This document shows positions 9,842-18,400 of a stretch of 20,336 bases of DNA, one piece after another (the stretch's first letter is position 1; every line of letters begins with the position of its first letter). The position numbers were made by a program, and so were the translations under genes. This DNA is from Pseudomonadota bacterium (GTDB lineage Bacteria; Myxococcota; Myxococcia; Myxococcales; Anaeromyxobacteraceae): contig JAEYZK010000171.1 in NCBI GenBank assembly GCA_023428085.1, positions 1 to 20,336 on the forward strand, written 5' to 3'. A model generated the notes under the pieces. That model was given only the letters and a program-made list of their open reading frames with translations, was not told the DNA's origin and made no database searches.

Positions 9842-10341
9842 GCGAGCGCATGGCGCCATCATCCTCCGGCCCTCCCCTGCTCCCCCCCGCCGAGCTCCAG
9901 GCCCGATCCATCGACACCTGCAAGGGCGCGGTCGAGGCGACGCTCGAGGGGGAGTACCGCGTAGAGCCGCTCGTCGCGCATGTCGGCTGGGATTCCATCG
10001 CGCTCCGGCACGTTCACGACCAACCTCTGGTGCTCTGGCGCGCCTTCGGCGCCCTCGAGGTGGTCCTCGACGATCAGGACCGCCCGGTCGGCTTCGTGGA
10101 CGAGGACAAGTGGCACTCGTGCTCGTGGCGCGAGCTGCCGCCGGGGGAGGTGGAGCGCCTGGCCCGGTCGACCGGGCTCGTCCCGCCCGGGCACGCGCTG
10201 GCCGGGAGCGCGCCCGGCCCGCGCGGCTGCCTGGAGCTCCGGTTCGACGGGCCCCCCGCGCACCGAGCACCGCTGCGCGTGCGCGTCAACCCCGAACGAA
10301 GGGCCGTCATCTCGGTCGAGCCCGAGGACGCGCCGCCATGA
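9838..10341 (+). CDS. Uncharacterised protein directly after VgrG-protease, candidate immunity protein
   Basis: I do not recognise a family. From GTG 9838 it is 167 aa; an in-frame ATG at 9850 would give 163 aa. The GTG overlaps the vgrG stop (GTGA), which suggests translational coupling, so I use it, but the ATG is equally possible. There is no signal peptide or membrane segment, so the protein is probably cytoplasmic. It looks like an alpha/beta protein with a central strand pair (ALEVVLDDQDRPVGFVDEDKW) and a C-terminal strand region (PLRVRVNPERRAVISVEPE). The gene immediately after an evolved vgrG is often its immunity gene. A cytoplasmic protein would suit protection against a protease delivered to the cytoplasm, but this rests on position only. 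Confidence 0.75.
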   Translation: MSERMAPSSSGPPLLPPAELQARSIDTCKGAVEATLEGEYRVEPLVAHVGWDSIALRHVHDQPLVLWRAFGALEVVLDDQDRPVGFVDEDKWHSCSWRELPPGEVERLARSTGLVPPGHALAGSAPGPRGCLELRFDGPPAHRAPLRVRVNPERRAVISVEPEDAPP

Positions 10342-10583
10342 CCCTCAGTGAAGCAAGGGAGCGCGCCGAGGCCGCCCGAGCGGAGCACGACGTAGGACCG
10401 GAGTGGGCGCTCGACGACCTCGAGCGCAGGTTCATCCAGCTCGGCGGGACTGCGCGGGACGAACCCGCCACGGTCCGCGATCTCCTCGCCTGGGTAGCCC
10501 GGTTCAGCCGCGGAATCGCGTGGGTCGATCTCGCGCTGGACGATCGGACGGGCGCGGTCGTGCGCGTGGAGCGTTCCCGATGA
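10338..10583 (+). CDS. Small uncharacterised protein (81 aa)
   Basis: No family recognised. It is 81 aa, predicted cytoplasmic, with a helical N-terminal half (LSEARERAEAARAEHD, ALDDLERRFIQLGG) and a strand-rich tail (GIAWVDLALDDRTGAVVRVERSR). The tail resembles the end of a PepSY-like fold, but the likeness is weak. Its ATG overlaps the previous stop (ATGA) and its own stop overlaps the next ATG (ATGA), so it sits in an unbroken translationally coupled run after the first vgrG. That coupling is the main evidence that it is a real gene. It could be an accessory or second immunity component. Confidence 0.7.
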   Translation: MTLSEARERAEAARAEHDVGPEWALDDLERRFIQLGGTARDEPATVRDLLAWVARFSRGIAWVDLALDDRTGAVVRVERSR

Positions 10584-11026
10584 GCGCGCTCGTCTACACA
10601 GCCGTGCTCCTCGCGATCGGCGCGCCTCCCGCTGGCCGGGAGGCAGCGTCGGCGGAGAGGAAGGACAACGTGGAACAGATCAGCGATGAGCTCTTGCGCA
10701 GGGTCCTTCAGGACAACCTCGCCGTCGCCCTCGTACGGGTCGTCGCGACCGAGGTCGCGGCGCCTGGGACCCGTAGTGAAGCCGCTGTGGCCGACCTCGC
10801 GGTCGAGCGCGTCGTCTTCGGCGACCTGGCACCAACGGTCGCCGCCTGGCGCTACGGTGCGAAGGAGACCACCCTGGTCCAGACCCACCGCTACGTGGTC
10901 GTGGTCAAGCGGGGGATGGACTACACTCCCCTGCTGGGCTTCGTCGAGGTCCCCCCGGGCGCGGAGGACGAAGCCGTACGAGTCCACCGCGAGGCCCTGG
11001 AGCGGCTTCGAAAGACCCGACCATGA
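10580..11026 (+). CDS. Exported small protein, copy 1 of a tandem paralogue pair
   Basis: This is a 148-aa protein with a likely signal peptide (SALVYTAVLLAIGA, then polar residues and an AASA site near residue 25), so it is probably periplasmic. The mature part contains DELLRRVLQDNLAVALVRVV, the block APGTRSEA.V..LAVERV, the strand THRYVVVVKRG, and GAEDEAVRVHREALERLR near the end. All are shared with the gene at 11146, about half of positions being identical by eye, so the two arose by duplication. The family is not one I can name. The start ATG overlaps the preceding stop (ATGA). Position within a T6SS cassette and export suggest an immunity or accessory role, but there is no direct evidence. 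Confidence 0.8.
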   Translation: MSALVYTAVLLAIGAPPAGREAASAERKDNVEQISDELLRRVLQDNLAVALVRVVATEVAAPGTRSEAAVADLAVERVVFGDLAPTVAAWRYGAKETTLVQTHRYVVVVKRGMDYTPLLGFVEVPPGAEDEAVRVHREALERLRKTRP

Positions 11027-11041
11027 GCCCTCGGGTGCACG

Positions 11042-11149
11042 ATGGCGACTGAAGCCGCCGATCCCGGCGTCCGCCGCGCGGAGGACCACGTTTCCCAGGC
11101 GCTCAAGGGGCAGCTCGAGACGTGGGTCCGCGTGGAGTACGCGAGATGA
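11042..11149 (+). pseudogene. 35-codon truncated remnant of the PepSY-like gene at 11615
   Basis: The reading frame from ATG 11042 encodes 35 residues beginning MATEAADPG and containing AEDHVSQALKGQLE. The gene at 11615 begins MAGEHADPG and contains AEEFVFQSLKGQLE, and 17 of the first 26 residues are identical. After KGQLE the match ends abruptly at both DNA and protein level, and the frame stops nine codons later. It follows copy 1 of the exported paralogue, just as the intact gene follows copy 2. It is therefore the left-over second gene of a duplicated two-gene unit. Its TGA overlaps the ATG of the next gene, so it may still be translated and act as a coupling leader. Confidence 0.7.
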
Positions 11150-11625
11150 CCGCATCAGAGCTGGCCCTCCTGCTCCTCGCACTGACGTTGCCGCTCGCGA
11201 GCGGTGCGGGAGAGCGGGGTGAGTCGCATGAACGGAGAAGGATCATCGTGCAGCGGCTGAACGACGAGACATTGCGGGCCGCTCTCAAGGACGGCTGCGC
11301 CCTGGCCCTCGTGCGGGTCCTGGCTGTGGACATCGTGGCGCCTGGAACGCGGAGCGAGTCCGCTTCCGCCGAGCTCGCGGTGGAGAGAGTCATCCATGGC
11401 GAGGTGGGGCCGAGCATCAGCGCGTGGGCCTACACGAAGGCCGACACGCTCGTCCGCCCCAATCACCGATACATCGTCGTACTCGGCCCCGGGAAACTCC
11501 GTCTCCCGCTGGGAGAGCTCGTCGAGGTCCCCGCCGGCTCCGAGGACGAAGCCGTCCGCGTCCACCACGAGGCGGTCGAGCGACTCCGAGAGACCGTGAA
11601 GCCGAGGGGCGACGATGGCCGGTGA
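11146..11625 (+). CDS. Exported small protein, copy 2 of a tandem paralogue pair
   Basis: This is a 159-aa protein with a hydrophobic signal peptide (ELALLLLALTLPLASGAG). It is a paralogue of the gene at 10580: shared blocks are LALVRV, VAPGTRSES.SAELAVERVI.GE, HRYIVVL, and SEDEAVRVHHEAVERLRET. Its C-terminus is longer (VKPRGDDGR). ATG 11146 overlaps the TGA of the 35-codon remnant, and GTGGAG a few bases upstream is a usable ribosome binding site. Its 3' end overlaps the following gene by 11 nt. Family unknown; probably periplasmic. A duplicated exported protein within a vgrG cassette fits an immunity or envelope-protection role, which is inference. Confidence 0.8.
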   Translation: MTASELALLLLALTLPLASGAGERGESHERRRIIVQRLNDETLRAALKDGCALALVRVLAVDIVAPGTRSESASAELAVERVIHGEVGPSISAWAYTKADTLVRPNHRYIVVLGPGKLRLPLGELVEVPAGSEDEAVRVHHEAVERLRETVKPRGDDGR

Positions 11626-12145
11626 GCACGCAGACCCCGGGCTGGAAGCCGCGGAGGAGTTCGTCTTCCAGTCGCTCAAGGGCCAGCTCGAGCGGGCGGG
11701 CGAGCCCGAGGCCGTGCTTTACCTGCGCCACCTCATCTCGACGCAGATCGAGTCGGTGCAGCAAGAAGGAACGCGGCGGCGGGTACGGCTGAAGCTGTAC
11801 CAGCGGACCTCGGACTTCTCCGTGCAGCTCAACGCGGTCACGGGAGAGCTCCGCGGCTGGTACTTCGCCGCCCTGCGGGAGCACCCGGGGCGCGATCTCG
11901 ATCCCGCCGAGGCGCTCGCCGTGGCCACGAAGGCCGCGGCGCCGCCGGCGGACGCGGAGCTGGAGCACTCCGGGTACGAGGAGCAGGCCGAGGAGCCGGT
12001 GTTCGTGGCCCGCTGGCGGCACGTGGTGGACGGGATCCCGGTGGAACGGGACTTCATCCACGTCCTCGTGAACGGCGCGACCGGCCGTGCCTTCATGATG
12101 CAGCGCCACTGGCACGAGCCGAACGAGGAGCCGAGCTGGCGCTGA
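11615..12145 (+). CDS. PepSY-like domain protein (176 aa)
   Basis: This is a 176-aa protein without a signal peptide. Residues about 45-110 (RVRLKLYQRTSDFSVQLNAVTGELRGWYF, then LDPAEALAVATKAA) and about 125-165 (FVARWRHVVDGIPVERDFIHVLVNGATGRA) follow the PepSY/YcdB-type pattern of paired strands and a helix with a V-x-G-I-P-V-E-x-D core. PepSY domains are often inhibitory or chaperone-like partners of proteases; that is family knowledge, not shown here. ATG 11615 lies inside the previous gene (11-nt overlap) with GAGGGG upstream as ribosome binding site. The gene lies between the two vgrG cassettes. A shortened copy of its start is at 11042. It could be an inhibitor or immunity protein for the protease-type VgrG. 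Confidence 0.75.
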   Translation: MAGEHADPGLEAAEEFVFQSLKGQLERAGEPEAVLYLRHLISTQIESVQQEGTRRRVRLKLYQRTSDFSVQLNAVTGELRGWYFAALREHPGRDLDPAEALAVATKAAAPPADAELEHSGYEEQAEEPVFVARWRHVVDGIPVERDFIHVLVNGATGRAFMMQRHWHEPNEEPSWR

Positions 12146-12168
12146 GCGCCGACGGTCGGGAGGGACGC

Positions 12169-14415
12169 ATGGCGGACGCACAGGCGGAGTTCGAGCTGAA
12201 GGTGGGGCCGCACGACATCGGCGAGCTGCGCGTCGTCTCGTTCGAGCTGGACGAGGAGATGTCCGCGCCGTACACGCTCGAGGTCACCGCCTCGGTCGCC
12301 GCGGGCGTCGCCGTCGATCCCCCGTCCCTGGTCGGCGAGACGGGCGCGCTCGTGATCCACCTCGGCGAGGCGGGCGATCGCTGGATCCACGGCGTCGTGG
12401 CGCAGGTGCGGACCTGGGACGAGCACCGGGAGGACGGCGGGCGGCTGCTCCGGTTCCAGCTCGTGCCTCGGCTCTGGACGCTGGGGCTCGGACGAAACAG
12501 CCGCGTCTTCCAGGAGAAGTCGATCCCCGACATCGTCAAGGAGGTCCTCGACGCCGGGGGCGTCGAGCATCGCGAGAACCTCTCGGCGAGCTACTCCCCG
12601 CGCGACTACGTCGTGCAGTACGGTGAGTCCGACCTCGACTTCGTCCGGCGGCTCCTCGAGGACGCCGGGATCTTCTTCTTCTTCGAGCACGAGGAGGACA
12701 AGGAGACGATGGTGCTCGCGGACAGCAACCGGGCGTGCACGGCCATCCCGGGCAACTCGCCGACGATCCTCTTCATGGAGGGCAGCCGCACCGTCGAGGG
12801 GACCGACTCGTTCGACTCCTTCGCGGCGAGCGTCGGGATGTGCACCGGCGCGCTGACGCTGCGGGACTTCAACTACCTGACGCCCGCCACCGACCTCACC
12901 GCCAAGGCGACCGCGGACGCCGACGCATCGCTCGAGGTGTACGAGTACCCCGCCGGCTACGCGTGGCACCAGGACGGTCAGCGGCTCGCCCGGATCCGGC
13001 TCGAGGAGGCCCGCGCCCGGGCCGAGCTCTGCACCGGCGCCGGGCTCACGCGGCGCCTCGTGCCCGGGTTCCGGTTCGAGCTCGACGATCACCCGCTCCC
13101 GGAGCTGAACGACGAGTACCTCGTCCTCGAGGTCTCGCACCGTGGGAGCCAGGAGGAGATCCTGACGCCGGACCGCCCGGTCGAGGATCAGCTCGGCGGG
13201 TACCGCTGCCAGGTGCGCTGCATCCGGGCCTCGGTGCCGTTCCGGCCCCGGCGCGTCACCCCGCGGCCCATGATCCCCGGCCCCCAGACCGCGATCGTCG
13301 TCGGGCCCTCGGGGGAGGAGATCCACACCGATCCGCACGGCCGCGTGAAGGTGCAGTTCCACTGGGACCGTCTCGGCAAGAAGAACGAGCGGTCCAGCTG
13401 CTGGATCCGCGTCTCGCAGGCCTGGGCCGGCGCCGGCTGGGGCGCGCTGTACCTGCCGCGCATCGGCCACGAGGTGGTGGTCGAGTTCCTCGAGGCCGAT
13501 CCCGACCGCCCCATCATCACGGGCTCGGTCTACAACGGCCTCAACCCGCCCCCGATCGCCCTCCCCGACGAGAAGACCAGGAGCACGCTCCGATCCGACT
13601 CGAGCCCCACGTGCCACGGCTCGAACGAGCTCCGGTTCGAGGACCAGAAGGGCGCCGAGGAGGTCTACCTCCACGCCCAGAAGGACCTGTCGATCATCGT
13701 CGAGAACGACAAGGAGCAGTACGTCCACGGGAACGAGTCGCTCACCGTCGACGGCGACCGGAGCCGGACCATCGGCGGGAGCCAGACGCTCGAGGTCGCG
13801 AAGAACGACAGCAGCTCCGTCGGCGCGAACCAGGAGCTGGTCGTCGCGGGCAACCGCTCGACGCAGGTCGGCGGGAACCACACCGAGACCGTCGGCGGCG
13901 ATCAGAGCGTGACCGTGGGCGGCGTGCAGACCGTCACCGTCGCCCTCGCCGCGGCCGAGACCATCGGCGCCGCGAAGGCGCTCACGGTCGGCGGCGCGTA
14001 CGCCGTGACCGTCGGCGCGGCCATGAACGAGATGGTGGCCGGCCTGCGCTCGGAGGAGGTCGGCGGCGCCAAGATCGAGCTCGTCGGCGCGAAGCGCGCG
14101 GAGACGGTCGCGGGATCGCGCATGGCCAACATCGGCGGCGATCTGACCGAGAGCGTGGGCGGCATGAAGACGCTCAAGGTCGGGAAGGACTACGCCGTCC
14201 AGGTGGCGGGGAACATGCGCCAGACCGTCAAGGACGCGTACGTGCTCAAGGCCAAGGAGATCACCCTCGCCGCCACCGACAAGCTCGTCATGAAGATCGG
14301 CTCGGCGACGCTGACCTTCAAGTCGAGCGGCGAGGTGGTGATCAACGGGTCCAAGGTCCAGGTGAAGACGAGCGGCGCGATCGCGCTCAAGGGCTCGCCG
14401 GTGTCGGAGAACTAG
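12169..14415 (+). CDS. vgrG: T6SS VgrG spike protein (standard length)
   Basis: This is a 748-aa VgrG, the trimeric tip of the T6SS tube. It has a gp27-like hub to about residue 365 (ELRVVSFELDEEMSAPYTLEV, YSPRDYVVQYGESDLDFVRRLL), a gp5-like OB domain at about 375-465 (GEEIHTDPHGRVKVQFHWDR, CWIRVSQAWAGAGWG, YLPRIGHEVVVEF), and a conserved connector (SNELRFEDQKGAEEVYLHAQKD starts it). A beta-helix with a repeating VGG motif spans about 525-680. It ends after a DUF2345-like segment with no effector extension. A good GGGAGGGA ribosome binding site precedes ATG 12169. It is a paralogue of the vgrG at 6410. Six nt after its stop the LysM-containing gene starts, followed by the large hydrolase, so it probably delivers that cargo. 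Confidence 0.95.
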   Translation: MADAQAEFELKVGPHDIGELRVVSFELDEEMSAPYTLEVTASVAAGVAVDPPSLVGETGALVIHLGEAGDRWIHGVVAQVRTWDEHREDGGRLLRFQLVPRLWTLGLGRNSRVFQEKSIPDIVKEVLDAGGVEHRENLSASYSPRDYVVQYGESDLDFVRRLLEDAGIFFFFEHEEDKETMVLADSNRACTAIPGNSPTILFMEGSRTVEGTDSFDSFAASVGMCTGALTLRDFNYLTPATDLTAKATADADASLEVYEYPAGYAWHQDGQRLARIRLEEARARAELCTGAGLTRRLVPGFRFELDDHPLPELNDEYLVLEVSHRGSQEEILTPDRPVEDQLGGYRCQVRCIRASVPFRPRRVTPRPMIPGPQTAIVVGPSGEEIHTDPHGRVKVQFHWDRLGKKNERSSCWIRVSQAWAGAGWGALYLPRIGHEVVVEFLEADPDRPIITGSVYNGLNPPPIALPDEKTRSTLRSDSSPTCHGSNELRFEDQKGAEEVYLHAQKDLSIIVENDKEQYVHGNESLTVDGDRSRTIGGSQTLEVAKNDSSSVGANQELVVAGNRSTQVGGNHTETVGGDQSVTVGGVQTVTVALAAAETIGAAKALTVGGAYAVTVGAAMNEMVAGLRSEEVGGAKIELVGAKRAETVAGSRMANIGGDLTESVGGMKTLKVGKDYAVQVAGNMRQTVKDAYVLKAKEITLAATDKLVMKIGSATLTFKSSGEVVINGSKVQVKTSGAIALKGSPVSEN

Positions 14416-14421
14416 GGCGCC

Positions 14422-15399
14422 ATGGGCCACGACCTCCCGACCTGGCGGCTGCGCGGGGCCTTCGCCTCGTACGTGGTGACCCGGTACGTCCGCGCGGCGG
14501 GCCTCCAGGGCGCCCCGCGGGCGCACCCGGAGGTGCTCGTCGGCGAGCTCGACGAGTGGCTCCGGAGGGATCGGCCCAAGCTCCAGGCGATGCTCGAGGA
14601 GCTGCACGGCGCCGGGGTCCACCAGCTCGCCCTCCCCCGCCGCGGCGCCGCCGCCTCCCGGGATCCCCTGCGCGCCCGGATCGAGGCCGCGTTCCGGACC
14701 GGCGCGCTCGTCGGGTTCGAGCTCATCGAGCCGCGGCTGCTCGCGCGCTCCGACGTGCCGCTCGAGAAGGCGCCGCCCGGTCCCGAGCCCGAGCCGACGT
14801 GGTTCGAGCTGCGCGTCCTGTGGGAGGACACCGGCGACGCGGTCTCGGGCCTGCCGATCGTCCTCCAGCCGTCCGAGGGCGGATCGACGATGCGCGAGAC
14901 CGACTCCGACGGGCGCATCCGCCTCGAGAACATCTACGGCACGATGTGCGAGGCGCGGAGCAAGTGGGACGGCCTGACGCTCGCGGACGTGGCCGCGTTC
15001 GTCGGGACCGGCGAGCCGCCCGTCCCCGAGGATCAGCGCGGGAAGGGCCCCACCCGCCGCGCGCCGCGCGCGATCGCCGGGATCGAGCGGCACAAGGTCC
15101 GCGACGGAGAGACGCTCGAGACCGTCGCCGGGGCCGCCGGGCTCACCTGGCAGCAGCTCGCGAAGTTCAACTGGGGCACGGACGATCCCAAGGCGATCAA
15201 CCGGCACCTCGCGAACGACGTCGGCTGCACCCGCCGGACGCAGGACAGGAAGAACTACCTGTTCTCCGGCGACGACCACCCCGGGATCCTCTTCGTCCCG
15301 CGGCCGTGGCGGCTCCCGCGGCTCGGCGTCGCGGCGGAGCACGTGCTCCGGATCCGGCACGAGGTGTATCCGCAGCGCGAGTTCGAGTGGTCGATGTGA
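14422..15399 (+). CDS. LysM-domain protein downstream of vgrG, candidate effector adaptor
   Basis: This is a 325-aa protein without a signal peptide. Residues 1-120 are helical and unrecognised (ASYVVTRYVRAAGL, LVGELDEWLRRDRPKLQAMLEELHGAG). Residues about 128-175 resemble a carboxypeptidase-regulatory/Ig-like strand module (FELRVLWEDTGDAVSGLPIVL, TDSDGRIRLENI). Residues about 222-275 form a LysM-like module (HKVRDGETLETVAGAAGLTWQQLAKFNW, quoted in parts: HKVRDGETLETVAG and LTWQQLAKFNWG). LysM binds glycan chains of peptidoglycan. It sits between vgrG and a multidomain wall hydrolase. Known T6SS cargo effectors often need an adaptor or chaperone encoded exactly there, so an adaptor role is reasonable; a separate effector role is the main alternative. 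Confidence 0.8.
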   Translation: MGHDLPTWRLRGAFASYVVTRYVRAAGLQGAPRAHPEVLVGELDEWLRRDRPKLQAMLEELHGAGVHQLALPRRGAAASRDPLRARIEAAFRTGALVGFELIEPRLLARSDVPLEKAPPGPEPEPTWFELRVLWEDTGDAVSGLPIVLQPSEGGSTMRETDSDGRIRLENIYGTMCEARSKWDGLTLADVAAFVGTGEPPVPEDQRGKGPTRRAPRAIAGIERHKVRDGETLETVAGAAGLTWQQLAKFNWGTDDPKAINRHLANDVGCTRRTQDRKNYLFSGDDHPGILFVPRPWRLPRLGVAAEHVLRIRHEVYPQREFEWSM

Positions 15400-15466
15400 C
15401 CTTCGAGGTCCGGGCAGCGCGGAGCCGACGGCTCTCCCCTGCTCGCCCGGTCGAAGAGGCGACACC

Positions 15467-18400
15467 ATGGCGGATGAATATGGCTCGAGGACGCTGAAGA
15501 ACGGCGACAGCGGCGAGGACGTGTACGAGCTGCAGGTCCGGCTCGTCGCGTTCGCCGCGAAGGACAAGCCTGTCCCGTGCGACGGCACCTTCGACGCGAA
15601 CACGGAGGCGGCCCTCAAGCGCTTCTGCAAGCTCTTTGCGCTCCCCGAGCAGGCCGCGGCCGACTCCAGGGTCTACTCCGCCCTCCAGGACTGGGCTCGA
15701 GAGATGAAGCCCACCATGCAGGCGTTCCTCGACGGCTACAAGTGCAGGTGCCAGGCGGCGACCGGAAGCACGCTCACGAAGATGAACGACTTCTGGACTG
15801 CGCACGTGAAGGGCAAGCTCCCGCTCCTCTCCGGCGGATCCGCGGACGGACCCACCTGTACCGGTTTCGGGAACGGCCTCAAGGAGGTCGCCCTGGGCGA
15901 GAAGGACCCGCCGTGGACGTACGCGGGGAAGAAGGCCCAGCCGGAGAACCCCGGGATCAGCAAGACGCTCTTCTGGGCGGTGATGGGGCTCCTCAAGATC
16001 TACGAGACGGACGAGAAGGTTCCGAAGATCGACGTCCACAATGGCTACCGCTGCAATCGGGACTACCTGCGGGTGAAGTACACCGTCAACAACACTGCGG
16101 CGATGGGGAACCACGTCGGTTGCGCCGTCGACTTCCACCTCGTCGCGCCCTCCGGCGTCTCCGCTCGCTCGTACACGCAGGCCCACCTCGCCGCCTACTC
16201 TCAGGGCGCCGTGAAGCACTGCAACAACATCCGGGACGACCTCCAGACCTTCGGGGTCGCCGAGACACTCCAGGCGACGCCTCGCAACCGCCTTCGCCTG
16301 GAACCGCGCAACCTCGCCACCACCTGGGTGCACCTCGACTCGACCGTGTACGAGAAGCAGGTCTACGTGCGGACCGTGGAAGAGGCGATGTCCCCGGAGT
16401 TCACGCCGGGCTTCTACGCGCTCCCGCTCGACGTGGGACACGGGATCGAGCTCACGGCGCAGACCGTGACCGGCGTGTATCGACACATCGAGAAGGAGTT
16501 CGCGGGCGGATACTTCCCGGTGGGAGGAAACACCGTCTGGCACGGCGGCGTCCACCTCAGGCACGCGCGCTCCCCCGACGTCCACGCGTGCATGGGCGGT
16601 ACGCTGATCGCCGCGCGCCTCCCCGACGACCCGGCCAAGGCCGATGGCCACTACGGAAGCCACAACTTCATCCTGCTCCAGCACACGCGCGAGACGAAGA
16701 CGTTCTTCTCGCTGTACATGCACCTGGGCCGCCTCCCGTTGCGGGCGGGACACGACGCGCTCAAGCGGTTCCGATGGATCGAGAAGGCGGGAGGCCAGCA
16801 ACTCCTCGACAAGCTCAGGGGCGGGGACGTCGTCAAGGTCGGCTGTGAGGTCAAGGGTGGCGATCCACTATGGGTCGTCGGTGAATACGGGTCCGTGCTG
16901 AGCCGCGCGCAGCTGCTCCACTGGGAGATCTTCTCGGCCGAGAACCTCCTCGACGCGCCCCCGCCCGCAGATCCACCGCTCGAGGGAGCGACCGGATGGA
17001 GCACCGACAACAGGATCCTGGTCCAGGCGATTGCCCGGATCGGAGAAGGCCACGCCTACGTCGACGACGCGGTGAAGTTCGTGGTCACCCACTGCAGCTT
17101 CAAGGACGCTCCGGAGGACCAGTACAAGCCCGTCCGTTGGCTGATCGAGTCGATGGACAAGGCCTTCTCGAAGCAGTTCGACGATCAGGGGCTGAAGCTC
17201 GAGCTCAAGATCCCCGCGGAGCTGGCCGGCAAGACGATCCGCGTGTGGGCCTTCATGCACGCGAAGAGCGACAAGGTCGCCCTCGACGTCCGGGTCGCGC
17301 CCGGGAAGCGGCAGAAGTGGATCGTAGCCGAAGACCGGGACGGCAACTTCAACGTCGACAGCGACACCATCCTGCGCCTGTTCCCGCGGGACGTCGTCGA
17401 GTCGGACGATCTCCTCAGCACGAACGAGCTGGTCGCCTTCTACAGGAACAATCCGAAGGAGGCCGTGGAGAAGCTGCGCTTCGCCGTCTGCAAGTTCACC
17501 TCGGAGTGGGGCGTCTCCAACCTGGACGCCGCCGTGAACGCCCTCAAGGGGCGCGGCTTCTTCAGCTACGGCCTCAAGGAGAAGCTGGCGCCCTACATGT
17601 TCTGGAAGGAGGCCAGGAGCGCCGGGGTGGAGCTGCCCGCGTCGCCGCTGACGTGGCACTACCACCCCGTGAAGCTCCTCGAAACCTTCTGCCCGGCCGC
17701 AGCTCCGGCCCCGGAGCCGAAGCCGGCACCGGTCGCGGCGTCGCCCTCCGGCTGGACGGTCACGAGCCAGGTCGTCGAGAACGAAGCGAGGGCGATGGCG
17801 AAGCTGCACATCTGGAAGAGGGCGCTGAAGAAGGGCATCAAGAAGGAGAAGGCAAAAGCGGCCGCCCTACGCCAGGTGTCGAACGCCGAGATCTCCGAGA
17901 TCCAGACCTGGGTGACCAAGTACGAGGAGCATGAGAAGTGGCGGGTATCGAAGGCGGGAAACGAGCCAACCGACCCAGGCCCACAGCCCGCGAAGGCGAC
18001 GACTCTGGCCGGAACAGATGCGCCCTCGGATACGCACGAGAAGCCCACCGAGTATGAAGTGACCTCGCCGGACGGCATGAAGTTCAAGTACGAAGACCAC
18101 GTCTACGCGGAGTACACGATCTTCGACGATGGCGTCGGCGATGCTGGTACGCTCGGCGGACTTGCCAAGATGACCAGCGTCTTCCAGGGAGCGGGGATCC
18201 AGGCACCGGACGCGCAGACGGCTCAGAAGGTCCTCGCGGTCGTGTCGGCGCACGAGGGCAAGCTCGACTCGATCAATACGTACGACACCGGGTACATCTC
18301 AGCAGGTTTCATCCAATTCGCCGCGATGCACGACGGGACGGGGTCCCTCGCGTCGGTCCTGACCGACATGAAGACGGCTGCACCGGCGACGTTCAAGACC

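Noticed and set aside
6362..10270. Very long open frame on the minus strand opposite the first vgrG (about 1300 codons)
   Set aside because: Low-complexity Arg/Ala/Leu/Val-rich product, no domain, wholly opposite a clear VgrG; a by-product of the high GC content and codon bias.
11719..15630. Very long open frame on the minus strand opposite the second vgrG and LysM gene (about 1300 codons)
   Set aside because: Same reason: low-complexity translation, opposite well-supported genes.
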